A stretch of 64,000 nucleotides of DNA from Cetobacterium somerae (GCF_022430525.1 NZ_CP092521.1:117745-181744); one strand, 5' to 3'; positions 8,601 through 17,334 are shown, counted from the stretch's first letter. Numbers and translations are program-made. The notes: generated by a model from the letters alone, not told the origin.

Positions 8601-11600
8601 TTCTCTTGCAAAAGGTTCAAAAATAATAGTTGAAAAAGGAGATAATATTATTAACTCTGGTGGTATTGGGTTATATGCAGTAAATGGAAGTTCAGTAGTT
8701 TCTAATGGGAATTTTGAAATATACGGTAATGATGCTACGGGAATATATAGTTTAACAAATAGAGTGGCGTCAACTGGAAAAGTTATTGAAAATGAATTTG
8801 GCTCTCAAGCTATTGGTCAAGGAATGGTTACAGTTATAAACAATGGAAAAATTAATACTTTTGGTGATAATAGTGCTGGAATTTTTGTAGAAAATAATGG
8901 GTCGAATAAAGATAATAGTTTAGCCAAGGTATATAATAATGGAATTATAAATTTATTAGGAGAGTCTAGTATAGGAATTTATGGATCAAATGCTACAATT
9001 ACGAATGAAAATGAAATTTTATCAGGAAACCAAGGAATAGGAATATACGGAAAAGATGGAAGTATTATTGAAAAAGTTGGAGTTATAAAAGTTGGAGATG
9101 GAGGAACAGCTCTTGCTTTAGATGAAACATCGAATTTAGATAAGAGCATAACTGAGTTATCATTTACTGGTATAAATTCAGAAGTTCAAGAAAGAAAATT
9201 TGGATTATTTTTACAAGGAGAAACACCAAATTCAGCTAAAGAGATTAATTTTAAATTAAATGGAGATAGTTTTGAAAATGGAGTTCTTTTAGTAGCAAAT
9301 AATATAATTCTTCAGAATAAAGGAGAATTAAAACCTGGTGAATCAGGAATGGGAATTTATGGAAACGAAGATATTTTTAATACAGGGACTATAACATTAT
9401 CATCAAATTCTCAAGTAGGGATAGTAGGAGTTGGAAAAGACAATAAAATTTTCAATACAGGAACTATAAATCTATTAGGAAATAATGGTATTGGAGTAAT
9501 TGCATCAAATGGAGCAAATTCTGTAGTTAATGACAATATTAAAATAGGAGGAATGAAAAATATAGGATATGTTGCAGAGTTAGGTGGAAAGATAACCATT
9601 GAAGATATAGTTAATTTTAAAAGTGAAAACTCTCTTGGAAATATATTTGTTTATGGAAATGGAGATGGAAATATAGAGGTAAACTCTAATTTTAATGTTA
9701 ATGGTATAGCAAATGTTAAAAATGGGAATGCTATAGGAGTATACTTAAATGGAAAAAATTCTAAAAATAATTTGGTTTTCAATGAAAATGCTAGTTTAAA
9801 TGTTAAAAATGGTGGGATAGGTATTTATAATATTGAAAATAATATTATTTCTTTAAATGAAGTTAACTCTTCAGAAAAAGGAAGTGTGGGAATTTACACA
9901 ACTGGAGATTTGGCATTAAATGGAAAATTTAACATAGAAAACGGTGCTCATGGAATTTATAGTAGCAGTGGGAAATTAGATTTACTAAATTCAAATATTT
10001 ATATGAATGGAAGTGGAGAAGGATCTGTTGGAACTATTTTAGATAGAGGAGCATCCTTAGTAAATGGAACTGTAGATTATGAAAATACAGGTAACGGTTT
10101 AAACTTAGCTTTAGCGTACATGAGAACAGGAGATCAAATTATTAAAAATGAGGTTGATATTAATTTATTGGGTAAAAATTCGATAGGGTTAGCTATAACT
10201 CAAGGATCAAATGTAAAAAATAAAGGAAATATTTTAGTTAATAATAATATGGGACTATATGTATCTGAAGCTGGAAAAAATAATTTAACAAACATAGGAG
10301 AGATTTTAGTAGATGGAGGTGTTGGTGCTTTTATAGAAGGAGCTAATAGTAGTTTTGATAATAATAGTGGAACTATAAAAGTTAAATCTACAAAAGATTT
10401 AGGGCTAGGAGTTTATTTAAAAAACAGCTCGGAAAAATCTATCAAACTTGGAAATATGGAAGTAGAAGCAGGAAGTGTTAAAGTTTGTGCTGAAAATTCA
10501 GTTGTAGATTTTGATTTAACTGGAAAAGAATCAAATATTATAAATTTAATTGCAAAGGAGAACTCTAGAATAAAAAATAATATCTCAGTAGGAAAAGATT
10601 CTGTGGGAGTTTATTTAGTGGATAACACAAATAGTTTTGAAAATACAAATATTTCTGTTGAAAAAAGTGATGGGATATCATCTATTGGAATCTATTTAAA
10701 AGATGGGGTAGATTATAATATAGATGGAGTAAACATAGAAAATAATGGTGGAATAGGTATTTATGGAAAAAATAGCAGTATAGTTTATGGTTCAAAATCT
10801 CAAATAGTATTAAATGGAGATAAAGGAGTAGGAATAGGGATTAAGGAATCTGGAACTGGAATAAATAAAGGGAAAATATTTGTAAGTGGAGAATCAGTAG
10901 CTTTGTTAGGAAAAGGGCCAGATGTTAAAGTAATAAATGAAGGAGATATTATTATATCTAAAAATGGAGTTGGAATTTCAGCTAGAGATGGAGCTATAGG
11001 AATTAATAAAGGAAACATAAAAGTTATAGATGGAGTTGCAATGTTTACAGATAAAACTTCCACTGTTAAAAACTATGGAAACATTGAAATCAAAAATGGA
11101 TATGGAATGGTTGGAGATGGAAAGATAGTAAATAGTGGGAATATAAAGGTTACTGGAAAAGGAAAAGAAATTTATTTAACGGATAGCTATATTTCTAACG
11201 GTGGGAAATTCTCAGCAGATAGAGATATTATTTTAGATGGAACAGTTATAGATATAACAAAAGAAAACTTAGCTTTTGATGTTAAGTCAATTTCAGGAAA
11301 AATGAAAGCTTCTTCGAACTTTGCTCTTACAGGGAATGGTGTAGATTACAAAGTAAGCGAGTTTATGAAAAATATTATCGGAGTAGAACCAGCAAGTGAT
11401 ATTAAAGTAGAAACTTCACCACTATTTAAAAGTAAGATTGATGAAACAGGAAATCTTTTAATAAAAAAAGTTGCTTATAAAGATGTTGTAAGTGGTAATG
11501 AGTTTGATTCTTTAGGTGAAGGGTTAGATAGCGTACTAGGTCAAAATAACAATCAAAAAGATATAGAAACTTTAAAAAATCTAAATGTTTATTTAGATTC

Positions 11601-12594
11601 GCTTTCAGATATAAAATTTGAGAAAGAAACTGAAAGATCTCTAAAAGAGATAAGAGGAGATATCTATAGTAATATTCAAGATAGAATTAACGATATTGAA
11701 AATGCTTTTAATCTATCTTTTGATGAGATGAATAGTTCGTATAACAAAACAAAGGATACAGATAAATATAGTGTTATATATTCAGGAGGATATTTTAAAG
11801 ATAGTGATATAAACTCAAACTATGATTATGATATAAAAGGGTTGATGTATATGAGGGATATTGATGGAGAAGTTTATGGTGAAAAACATGGATATTCTTT
11901 AGGATTTGCAGTATCTGATTTTGATTTTGAAAACAGCTCTTCAAAGGAGAAAGTTTATAGTTTAAAATCAGGGCTACACAATGTAAAACCATTTATGAAT
12001 AATAAAGTTTCATTGTTGACAACATTTGATATTACATACAACAGACATAAATCTGAAAGAGAGATGTTATTGGATAGAAAATATAAAAATGTTGGAAGAA
12101 TAAACTCTTATAAAGTGGATTTTGAAAATAAACTTTCTAAAACTATTTATCGTGATTTAGAATCAGAGTTCTCAATCTATACTGCTTTAGATTTTGGATA
12201 TGAAAAAATAGGAGCGTTTAATGAAAGTGGAACTTTAGCACTGAGAGTCCATGACAATGATTTCTTTAGTACAAAAGGTAAAGTTGGACTAAGAGGATAT
12301 AAAAGATTTTATGTAGGAAACGGAATTGCTTTAAAACCTTTAAGTACTATTGAATATTCATATGAGTTTGGAAATGTATACTCAGCTAATGAGGCAAAAT
12401 TAAGAGATAGCAGCATGAACTATTATGATCTACCTTGCCCAGCAAAAGAAAAGGGTGTTATCAAAGCAAGTTTAGGATTAGCTTTGGAAAAAGTGGATCA
12501 TATGGGAGTTACAGTTCAAGTTGAATTTGAAAATAATGAAAATAGGCATGAGGATGAGGTAAACTATAGTTTAAGATTTAATTATAAATTCTAG
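5659..12594 (+). CDS. Giant type V autotransporter adhesin (2311 aa)
   Basis: The product has the fusobacterial autotransporter plan. An extended signal peptide (LKRYLKRRVTFTLSLLVNFL, cleavage near A36) is followed by a charged, proline-rich linker (about 95-220), then a very long repetitive passenger rich in Gly, Asn, Ser, Ile with recurring GIGIYG-type units and N-S-G-x-I turns, as in beta-helical passengers. A C-terminal beta-barrel (about 2035-2311) ends in the aromatic YSLRFNYKF. Such proteins are secreted through their own barrel and act in adhesion or aggregation (the RadD/Fap2 class is the known comparison). No serine-protease triad is evident. GGGAGG precedes the ATG. A c-di-GMP riboswitch lies upstream. 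Which named adhesin it matches cannot be stated. Confidence 0.9.
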   Translation: MNKFLEERTLKRYLKRRVTFTLSLLVNFLITGGIYAQEEPLIKDEEKVLEEMFYKKSDERKTQIFFVGDHNHTNGSKDGDKSAFGDFFVKEEQINDKPAEKIPDKKPEENKPDNGFVDNIIKNHDLEIMDSFITELSLKDFDINSKLPNISTKEHLDNRNINNIKNENLSLKKIEKPDSFEITQINNPEPPKIEEISIPNIIIPDMKTYSSVNADEPWFWEAISQGSYKKGHNATISEVIMESGNWDINIAGSSALDGWSGEIVNYTAKYASPYPKYAITNRTYQTNGIIGEGNAGIYRVIGSPYSSFEKETKVNIDAKNRVKDSQGEYVLRQFIHYDPHGDKAQKLEDIKELTAEERNEVQSLYDNYGLYGKSENAVSMILSLKGDIKLVGNSINIVGLQGHTKRTESLNPYLLNSGNISVEGNSNVIFAYTEATEFYGEKRDYFTTNYGDGNITIKDGTQNFIMLFNKDYANNQEDSHNFKNSGKISILDGIQNIGIYVKKEINNGTIDLQTPITILGGTQNIGFVHKLESEHPDRNLLNEKSNINLEILGGTNNVAIVNENTQKYGTHKIKIENSENSIGVVSSNGELNLNTGVLSITGDNKEAIGLLTSGGNIKSNGDIVVENGLENKVAIARDGNTIDLLGKINVNTRDSKIFYSEGENSSIIINVDNLDVNLTGESIGAFANKGDITILSSTKSKLKDTISNSSITIDNSKEAISKGVGLYAENGGKIHGKNLNLKVINGQAGVASVGVDSTIDLEGATIDYSGNGYAVYTNGGDVNLQNGTIILRGRGVGVEADLESKSTLVNLSGGKIVVTSNDAVATKLVNTNSDLYVSKLKSGIEGILNVVSIEGGIGVDGKICNSFKIAAIDGGNLNIDTDIEKNSNQPDEIGDFYYKRFLGQHLKLNLEAGKKVVANVLTTDADKYYSGQVSGLENSSSKLAKSNDETQINLGANSIVDVDRIDSGNGAIGAYIDFGKISLAKGSKIIVEKGDNIINSGGIGLYAVNGSSVVSNGNFEIYGNDATGIYSLTNRVASTGKVIENEFGSQAIGQGMVTVINNGKINTFGDNSAGIFVENNGSNKDNSLAKVYNNGIINLLGESSIGIYGSNATITNENEILSGNQGIGIYGKDGSIIEKVGVIKVGDGGTALALDETSNLDKSITELSFTGINSEVQERKFGLFLQGETPNSAKEINFKLNGDSFENGVLLVANNIILQNKGELKPGESGMGIYGNEDIFNTGTITLSSNSQVGIVGVGKDNKIFNTGTINLLGNNGIGVIASNGANSVVNDNIKIGGMKNIGYVAELGGKITIEDIVNFKSENSLGNIFVYGNGDGNIEVNSNFNVNGIANVKNGNAIGVYLNGKNSKNNLVFNENASLNVKNGGIGIYNIENNIISLNEVNSSEKGSVGIYTTGDLALNGKFNIENGAHGIYSSSGKLDLLNSNIYMNGSGEGSVGTILDRGASLVNGTVDYENTGNGLNLALAYMRTGDQIIKNEVDINLLGKNSIGLAITQGSNVKNKGNILVNNNMGLYVSEAGKNNLTNIGEILVDGGVGAFIEGANSSFDNNSGTIKVKSTKDLGLGVYLKNSSEKSIKLGNMEVEAGSVKVCAENSVVDFDLTGKESNIINLIAKENSRIKNNISVGKDSVGVYLVDNTNSFENTNISVEKSDGISSIGIYLKDGVDYNIDGVNIENNGGIGIYGKNSSIVYGSKSQIVLNGDKGVGIGIKESGTGINKGKIFVSGESVALLGKGPDVKVINEGDIIISKNGVGISARDGAIGINKGNIKVIDGVAMFTDKTSTVKNYGNIEIKNGYGMVGDGKIVNSGNIKVTGKGKEIYLTDSYISNGGKFSADRDIILDGTVIDITKENLAFDVKSISGKMKASSNFALTGNGVDYKVSEFMKNIIGVEPASDIKVETSPLFKSKIDETGNLLIKKVAYKDVVSGNEFDSLGEGLDSVLGQNNNQKDIETLKNLNVYLDSLSDIKFEKETERSLKEIRGDIYSNIQDRINDIENAFNLSFDEMNSSYNKTKDTDKYSVIYSGGYFKDSDINSNYDYDIKGLMYMRDIDGEVYGEKHGYSLGFAVSDFDFENSSSKEKVYSLKSGLHNVKPFMNNKVSLLTTFDITYNRHKSEREMLLDRKYKNVGRINSYKVDFENKLSKTIYRDLESEFSIYTALDFGYEKIGAFNESGTLALRVHDNDFFSTKGKVGLRGYKRFYVGNGIALKPLSTIEYSYEFGNVYSANEAKLRDSSMNYYDLPCPAKEKGVIKASLGLALEKVDHMGVTVQVEFENNENRHEDEVNYSLRFNYKF

Positions 12595-12615
12595 CAATTT
12601 TAAAATGATGGTGTA

Positions 12616-12642
12616 TAATATTACTAAGAATTAGTAATATTA
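12616..12642. promoter_or_regulatory. Palindrome in front of the CAT-like gene
   Basis: Perfect 12-base arms TAATATTACTAA / TTAGTAATATTA separated by GAA, directly upstream of the AAGGAG ribosome site and overlapping a possible TATAAT at 12614-12619. It lacks a T-run, so an operator or a translation-masking hairpin is likelier than a terminator. Confidence 0.5.
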
Positions 12643-12654
12643 AGGAGAAGCTAG

Positions 12655-13296
12655 ATGTTTTTTAAAGAGATTGATATTGAAAATTGGAGAAGAAAAGAGT
12701 ACTATAAACACTTTTCAAGGGACGTTCCATGTACAGTGAGTTTAACAACAAAGATAGATATAACCAACATAAAAAGATTAAATTTAAAAGTTTACCCAGC
12801 TTTAATTTTTGCATTAACTAAAACTGTCAATGAGTTTGAGGAGTTTAGAATAAATAAAAATTCCAATGGAGTTTTAGGAGTTTACGAAACTTTATATCCT
12901 TGTTATGCTTATTTGAAAGAGGGGAATGATCTGTTTACCAATCTTTGGAGTAACTCTATAAAATCTTACTCGGAATTTTATGAGAGCTATATTTTTGATA
13001 CAACTAAATATGGAGATAGTATAAAAATGGTTGGAAAGGAAAATATTCCTGAAAATAGTTTTCCGATTTCTATGATTCCTTGGAATAGTTTTGATGGATT
13101 TAATTTGAATTTAAAAAATGGGTATGACTACTATCTTCCAATCTTTACCTTTGGAAAATTTATTTTGGAAGATAAAAAATATTTGATACCGTTAGCCATT
13201 CAAGTACATCACGCAGTTTGCGATGGATTTCATCTTTGCAGATTTATAGATAGAGTTCAAGAGATTATCAATGATGAAAAAACTTTTTTAGATTAA
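12655..13296 (+). CDS. Chloramphenicol acetyltransferase-like protein (type A CAT fold)
   Basis: The 213-residue product follows the classical CatA pattern from end to end: N-terminal F-K-E-I-D-x-x-x-W-x-R-K-E, KVYPALIFALTK, the IPWNSFDGFNLN segment with the active-site serine (S145), and QVHHAVCDGFH with the catalytic histidine (about H186). The family transfers acetyl from acetyl-CoA to chloramphenicol as a trimer. Length is standard. Base composition matches the neighbours and no mobile element adjoins it, so it looks like a resident gene; real chloramphenicol activity is not proven by sequence because CAT-fold homologues with other substrates exist. Own promoter region with a palindrome. 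Confidence 0.8.
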   Translation: MFFKEIDIENWRRKEYYKHFSRDVPCTVSLTTKIDITNIKRLNLKVYPALIFALTKTVNEFEEFRINKNSNGVLGVYETLYPCYAYLKEGNDLFTNLWSNSIKSYSEFYESYIFDTTKYGDSIKMVGKENIPENSFPISMIPWNSFDGFNLNLKNGYDYYLPIFTFGKFILEDKKYLIPLAIQVHHAVCDGFHLCRFIDRVQEIINDEKTFLD

Positions 13297-13311
13297 AAAA
13301 ACTATATGAAA

Positions 13312-13335
13312 AGAGGACCTTATTATGGGTCCTCT
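13312..13335. terminator. Intrinsic terminator after the CAT-like gene
   Basis: Arms AGAGGACC / GGTCCTCT around a short AT loop, located between convergent genes. Confidence 0.7.
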
Positions 13336-13353
13336 CTTTATATTAAAAGATAT

Positions 13354-13758
13354 TTACTCTAATTCTATAGTTTGGATTAACTCCTCAGTTGCCTCATCAA
13401 TATAAAGATCATCTAAGATAACTTCGGCCCATGAATATTTTTTTGACATCTCTTTTAGTAAAACAATAGACAGAGCTCTCACCATATCAACTTCGCTCCA
13501 CATAGAATTACTTAAAAATCTAAAATCATTCTCTTTAGCTTTCCTTATTCTCTCTAACTTATCTCTGCACTCATCACAGATAAAGATACATCTTTCTACT
13601 TCTGGCTCCTCTTTAACTGGAGGAACTTCGAAAATACTTAAGCTTACACCTGTAGCTTCGCAAAGCTCACATTTTGACTTAGCTCTTCTTGTTAGTTCTT
13701 TTCCAAAACTATTTACTTTGTTTTTTCTTTCCATATGCTGGTCATAACCTTTTGCCAT
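13354..13758 (-). CDS. PhnA-like zinc-ribbon domain protein
   Basis: The 134-residue protein has an N-terminal basic stretch followed by RRAKSKCELCEATGVSLSIFEVPP and a second pair of cysteines in CIFICDECRDKLER, giving the four-cysteine zinc ribbon of the PhnA N-terminal domain family. The C-terminal half is acidic and helical. Despite the name, members of this family have no proven role in phosphonate metabolism, and no phn gene is nearby. TGAAGGAG precedes the start. Monocistronic, opposite to the CAT-like gene. Confidence 0.65.
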   Translation of the reverse strand: MAKGYDQHMERKNKVNSFGKELTRRAKSKCELCEATGVSLSIFEVPPVKEEPEVERCIFICDECRDKLERIRKAKENDFRFLSNSMWSEVDMVRALSIVLLKEMSKKYSWAEVILDDLYIDEATEELIQTIELE

Positions 13759-13813
13759 TTTATTTCTCCTTCATTTCTATTCTATAGATTGATGGTAACA
13801 TAATTCAAAAAAA

Positions 13814-13838
13814 AATCCAATCAATTTATGATTGGATT
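13814..13838 (-). terminator. Intrinsic terminator of the MATE gene
   Basis: Arms AATCCAATCA / TGATTGGATT with a five-base loop; read on the minus strand it is followed by a run of T residues, just downstream of the MATE stop codon. Confidence 0.8.
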
Positions 13839-13862
13839 AAAAATTTTAAATTTAATTTAATA

Positions 13863-15191
13863 TTATTCATTCTTAGGTGCAGATTTTATAAAATAATTTG
13901 CTAATATTGATCCAAAGTTTTTATTAAACAAAAGATTCCAAGTTATAAAGCAAAGAGTTTCAGAAAATAAAGGACTTAACCAAACTCCAGTTAATCCCCA
14001 AAAATGGCTTCCTATAAAGATTGTTATTGGAAAAAATATAATTGATCTTAAAAAAGATATAATATTTGAGTTTTTAGGGGTATTTATAGCTTGATAATAT
14101 CCAGATTGAATAACGTTGAATCCTATGATAAAGAATGAAAGATTAAAAAGAGTAAGACCATTATAAGTTTCATTTAAAATACTTCCGTCCTTAGTAAATA
14201 AGCCAACAATATCATATCCATAAAAATATGAAATAATAAAATAAATAAAGTTAATAATTATAGAAGATACAATTGTAAATTTATAAAATTTAAAAACATT
14301 TTCATAGTTCTTAGCTCCATGATTGAAGCTAAATAATGGCTGAACTCCAAAAGAAAGACCAAGTAGAAGCATATAAACTATTGTAGTTAGATAGTTTATT
14401 ATTCCAAATGAAGCTAGTTGGCTTTCGTTTCCTACTTTTGAAATAGCTATATTCATACAAAATACCATTATTGAAAAAGTAATTTCCATAAAAAAAGATG
14501 GAAAACCAAGTGCAATAAATCTTAGTATATTTTCCTTATGAAGTTTAGTTTTACCAAAAGATAAGTGTCCTTTTTTAAGCAAAAAGTGTAGTAGTATAAT
14601 TAGAACAGTTAAAATCTGTCCAAGCCCTGTAGCTATAGCAGCTCCCTTTATTCCCCATTTAAAAATAAAAATAAATACATAATCTAGAGCAATATTTAAA
14701 AAAGCACCAGAAACAGTTGCAATCATGGCAAGCTTTGGATTTCCATCATTTCTTATAAAGCTACTTAAAGATATTCCTAGGATATTTGGAATACAAAACA
14801 TAACATAATATTTTAGATAAGTATTAGCTTCCTCTAAAACATTTCCATTAGCTCCTAAAAGTATAACTATCTTTTTTGAAAAAACAACAAATATGAAACT
14901 CATAAAAAAGCTTAAAATTAATAGAACTATAAAAGCTTCTCTAAAGATGTGAACACCTTTTGCTATGTCTTTTTTTCCAAAACTTTCAGAAATAAGAGTT
15001 CCACCTCCAACAGCAAACATTGTGGCCATTCCAAAAAAGAAAATTGATACAGGTACTACTAAGTTAACAGCGGCAAGAGCTAAGTTTCCGACACCTTGAC
15101 CTACAAAGATTCCATCAATAATTACATAAAGTGATGATACAAACATCGCAAATACAGATGGAACAGCATAATTAATAAATTTTTTTAACAT
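13863..15191 (-). CDS. MATE-family multidrug efflux transporter
   Basis: A 442-residue polytopic membrane protein with about twelve hydrophobic helices. The opening MLKKFINYAVPSVFAMFVSSLYVIIDGIFVGQGVG followed by ALAAVNLVVPV is characteristic of the MATE family (NorM/MepA type), which exports cationic drugs using Na+ or H+. The gene diverges from a MerR regulator and its promoter contains that regulator's probable operator within a 19-base spacer, a strong sign of ligand-induced expression. AGGAGG precedes the ATG. The MerR pairing supports drug export; the substrate is unknown. Confidence 0.9.
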   Translation of the reverse strand: MLKKFINYAVPSVFAMFVSSLYVIIDGIFVGQGVGNLALAAVNLVVPVSIFFFGMATMFAVGGGTLISESFGKKDIAKGVHIFREAFIVLLILSFFMSFIFVVFSKKIVILLGANGNVLEEANTYLKYYVMFCIPNILGISLSSFIRNDGNPKLAMIATVSGAFLNIALDYVFIFIFKWGIKGAAIATGLGQILTVLIILLHFLLKKGHLSFGKTKLHKENILRFIALGFPSFFMEITFSIMVFCMNIAISKVGNESQLASFGIINYLTTIVYMLLLGLSFGVQPLFSFNHGAKNYENVFKFYKFTIVSSIIINFIYFIISYFYGYDIVGLFTKDGSILNETYNGLTLFNLSFFIIGFNVIQSGYYQAINTPKNSNIISFLRSIIFFPITIFIGSHFWGLTGVWLSPLFSETLCFITWNLLFNKNFGSILANYFIKSAPKNE

Positions 15192-15216
15192 TTCACTTCC
15201 TCCTTTACTAGAGAAT

Positions 15217-15247
15217 AGTATATACTCTATTGTAACTATAGAGTCAA
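15217..15247 (-). promoter_or_regulatory. MerR-type promoter/operator for the MATE gene
   Basis: On the minus strand, -35 TTGACT (15242-15247) and -10 TATACT (15217-15222) are separated by 19 bases, the over-long spacer that MerR-family activators correct by twisting DNA. The spacer region contains the dyad ACTCTAT / ATAGAGT. The regulator gene starts 18 bases away on the other strand. Confidence 0.85.
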
Positions 15248-15264
15248 AAAATTTGGAGGAAAAA

Positions 15265-16044
15265 ATGATATTTTCAATAGGAGAAACATCTAAATTAACA
15301 AAAATTTCTATTCAAACCCTTCGTCACTATGATAAAGAGGGACTTTTAAAGCCAATTTATGTTGATGAAGAGACGAAATATAGATATTATTCAATAGATC
15401 AATTTTTACAAATAGATTTTATAAAGAGGTGTAAGTCTTTAGGATTTTCTTTAGAAAAAATAAAACAGATTTTATATGAAGGGAATAATTTAGAAAATAT
15501 TTTAAAGTCAATTGTATTTCAAAAAAATATAATTGAAAAAGAGATTGAAAACTTAAAAAATATAAAATCTAATTTAAATAGATTAGAAAAAACTTTGAGT
15601 CATGCAATGAATAGTTTAAATAAACCACCTCAAATGGAAGAGTTAGAATTTTTTATTTTGGGAAGTTCTCAAGGAGAAATAAAAGATAACAATGATATTG
15701 AAACACATATAAGAAAAGTATTTAAAAAGATAGATATTTCTTATAATATAAGCGATACTTTTATAATATTAAAGGTGGATGAAAAAAATTATAGTTACTA
15801 TGAAGAGATTATAGTAGCTTCTAAATCTATTGATAGTGAAGAGATTTATAAAAATAAAGGAGTATCTTTATATGTGGAAGGAGCAGCTTTTAAAAACGAA
15901 ATATACTTTGAAAAAATAAAAAAATTTGAAAGAGATAAGAAGTTGAAAAAATCTGAAATATTTTATGAAATATATTATATTTCTAAACTAGATAATAAAA
16001 ACGAAGAATATTCCTTAATAAATATTTTTCATCCTTTTGGCTAA
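15265..16044 (+). CDS. MerR-family regulator with effector-binding C-terminal domain
   Basis: The 259-residue product opens with IGETSKLTKISIQTLRHYDKEGLLKP, the MerR winged helix, then the usual linker helix (about 75-110) and a C-terminal region of about 140 residues consistent with a small-molecule (GyrI/BmrR-like) sensor. The ATG at 15265 follows GGAGG; an in-frame TTG at 15253 overlaps that site and is rejected. It is transcribed away from the MATE pump and very probably activates it through the 19-base-spacer promoter between them. No cysteine pair of the metal-sensing MerR type is evident near the dimer helix, so a drug-like ligand is more likely than a metal. Confidence 0.88.
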   Translation: MIFSIGETSKLTKISIQTLRHYDKEGLLKPIYVDEETKYRYYSIDQFLQIDFIKRCKSLGFSLEKIKQILYEGNNLENILKSIVFQKNIIEKEIENLKNIKSNLNRLEKTLSHAMNSLNKPPQMEELEFFILGSSQGEIKDNNDIETHIRKVFKKIDISYNISDTFIILKVDEKNYSYYEEIIVASKSIDSEEIYKNKGVSLYVEGAAFKNEIYFEKIKKFERDKKLKKSEIFYEIYYISKLDNKNEEYSLINIFHPFG

Positions 16045-16103
16045 CTATAAAAAATAATATTTTCTAATTTTCTATTATTTAAAAAATATATATTGTTTAA
16101 ATA

Positions 16104-16131
16104 TTGACATTTTTAATTAATATAGTATACT
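16104..16131 (+). promoter_or_regulatory. Promoter of the TRAP-glpQ operon
   Basis: TTGACA at 16104-16109 and TATACT at 16126-16131 with a 16-base spacer. Transcription would begin near 16138, giving a leader of about 170 bases before the dctP start codon. Confidence 0.7.
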
Positions 16132-16200
16132 TAGTACTGAAAAAATATAGAAAAAATTTAAATTAGAAAGTGTTGGACAAAAATGTAAAGATTTTTATAA

Positions 16201-16270
16201 AATAGCAGAGATGAGAGAGAGAGCTATTCAGTAAAAAAGATTTTTATCTTTTTTTGAATAGCTCTTTTTT
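16201..16270 (+). promoter_or_regulatory. Attenuator-like leader (alternative hairpins) upstream of dctP
   Basis: A terminator hairpin pairs AGAGCTATTC (16220-16229) with GAATAGCTCT (16256-16265) and runs into T residues. The same 5' arm can instead pair with AATAGC at 16201-16206 through GCTATT (16223-16228), which would break the terminator. Mutually exclusive hairpins in a long leader are the mark of attenuation; no ligand class is recognised. Confidence 0.55.
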
Positions 16271-16305
16271 CATAAAAAACAAAATTTAATTTGGGAGGAA
16301 ATCAA

Positions 16306-17334
16306 ATGAAAAAGGGTGTTTTAAAAATTTTAATGTTGGTTTTAAGTATTTTTTTAGTGGGATGTGGGGGAGAGAAAGAGAAAACAGATGGAACCCAGCA
16401 AGCTAAAGCTCCTCAAAAAAAGGTTATCAAAATGAGCATGAAGTTTGTTGAGGATGAGCAAACAGCAAAAACTTTTCATCAAGTAGCTAATAAAATAAAC
16501 GATAGATTAAAAGATAATTTAGAGATACAGGTTTTCACAGGTGGACAATTACCAATTGGAAAGGATAGTATGGAGCAAGTTGTTGGTGGAGCAAACTGGA
16601 TATCTGTAGATGGAATAAACTTTTTAGGAGATTATGTACCTGATTATAATGCAGTGGTTGGACCTATGCTATATAATAATTTTGATGAATACTTAGCTAT
16701 GACTAAAAGTGATTTGGTTAAAAATTTAAATGCTGAAGCTGAGAAAAAAGGAATAAAAGTTTTATCGTTAGATTATTTATTTGGATTTAGAAGTATGTTA
16801 ACAGAAAAAGAGATAAAAACTCCAGAAGATTTAAAAGGATTAAAAATTAGAGTTCCAAATAGCCAACTTTATATGTTAACTTTAGAAGCTATGGGAGCAA
16901 ATCCAACTCCACTTCCATTTACAGAAGTTTATAGTGGAATTCAACAAAAAGTTGTAGATGGATTAGAGGGATCTTTAATGACAATTTATGGAACTAAAAT
17001 ATATGAGGTTAGAAAGCAAGTTTCTTTAACGAATCACCTTTTAGGAGTTTCAGCTGTTACTATTTCAAATAAAGTTTGGAATGAGTTAACTGATGAGCAA
17101 AGAAAAGTTATTGAGGAAGAGATTTATAACGGAAGTGTTTATAATACAGATGAAACTGTGAAGTTAGAGAAAGAGTACCAAACTAAATTAGAAGAACTTG
17201 GAGTTAAATTTAATGAGGTTGATGCAGTTGCATTTAATAAAGCAATTGAAAATGTATTTAACCAATTTCCAAAATGGACACCAGGAATCTATAATCAAAT
17301 AATGGATGAATTAAATAAAATTAGAAATAAATAG
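16306..17334 (+). CDS. dctP: TRAP transporter substrate-binding lipoprotein (DctP family)
   Basis: The 342-residue product has a lipoprotein signal (ILMLVLSIFLVGC, lipidated Cys near residue 20) and the DctP fold, including the segment LKGLKIRVPNSQLY with the arginine that binds a substrate carboxylate in TRAP receptors, and PLPFTEVYSGIQQKVVDGLEG. It captures an organic-acid ligand outside the inner membrane and hands it to the Q/M membrane pair encoded next. The ATG at 16306 follows TTGGGAGG. The substrate is not determined by sequence; the downstream glpQ is unusual company for a TRAP system. Confidence 0.92.
   Translation: MKKGVLKILMLVLSIFLVGCGGEKEKTDGTQQAKAPQKKVIKMSMKFVEDEQTAKTFHQVANKINDRLKDNLEIQVFTGGQLPIGKDSMEQVVGGANWISVDGINFLGDYVPDYNAVVGPMLYNNFDEYLAMTKSDLVKNLNAEAEKKGIKVLSLDYLFGFRSMLTEKEIKTPEDLKGLKIRVPNSQLYMLTLEAMGANPTPLPFTEVYSGIQQKVVDGLEGSLMTIYGTKIYEVRKQVSLTNHLLGVSAVTISNKVWNELTDEQRKVIEEEIYNGSVYNTDETVKLEKEYQTKLEELGVKFNEVDAVAFNKAIENVFNQFPKWTPGIYNQIMDELNKIRNK

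Noticed and set aside
7368..11992. Several 60-90 codon frames on the minus strand inside the autotransporter gene
   Set aside because: They are antisense shadows of a long, repetitive coding region; none has a good ribosome site or a sensible protein pattern.
12655..13296. CAT-like gene as a recently acquired resistance cassette
   Set aside because: Base composition matches the neighbours and no insertion sequence or repeat flanks it.
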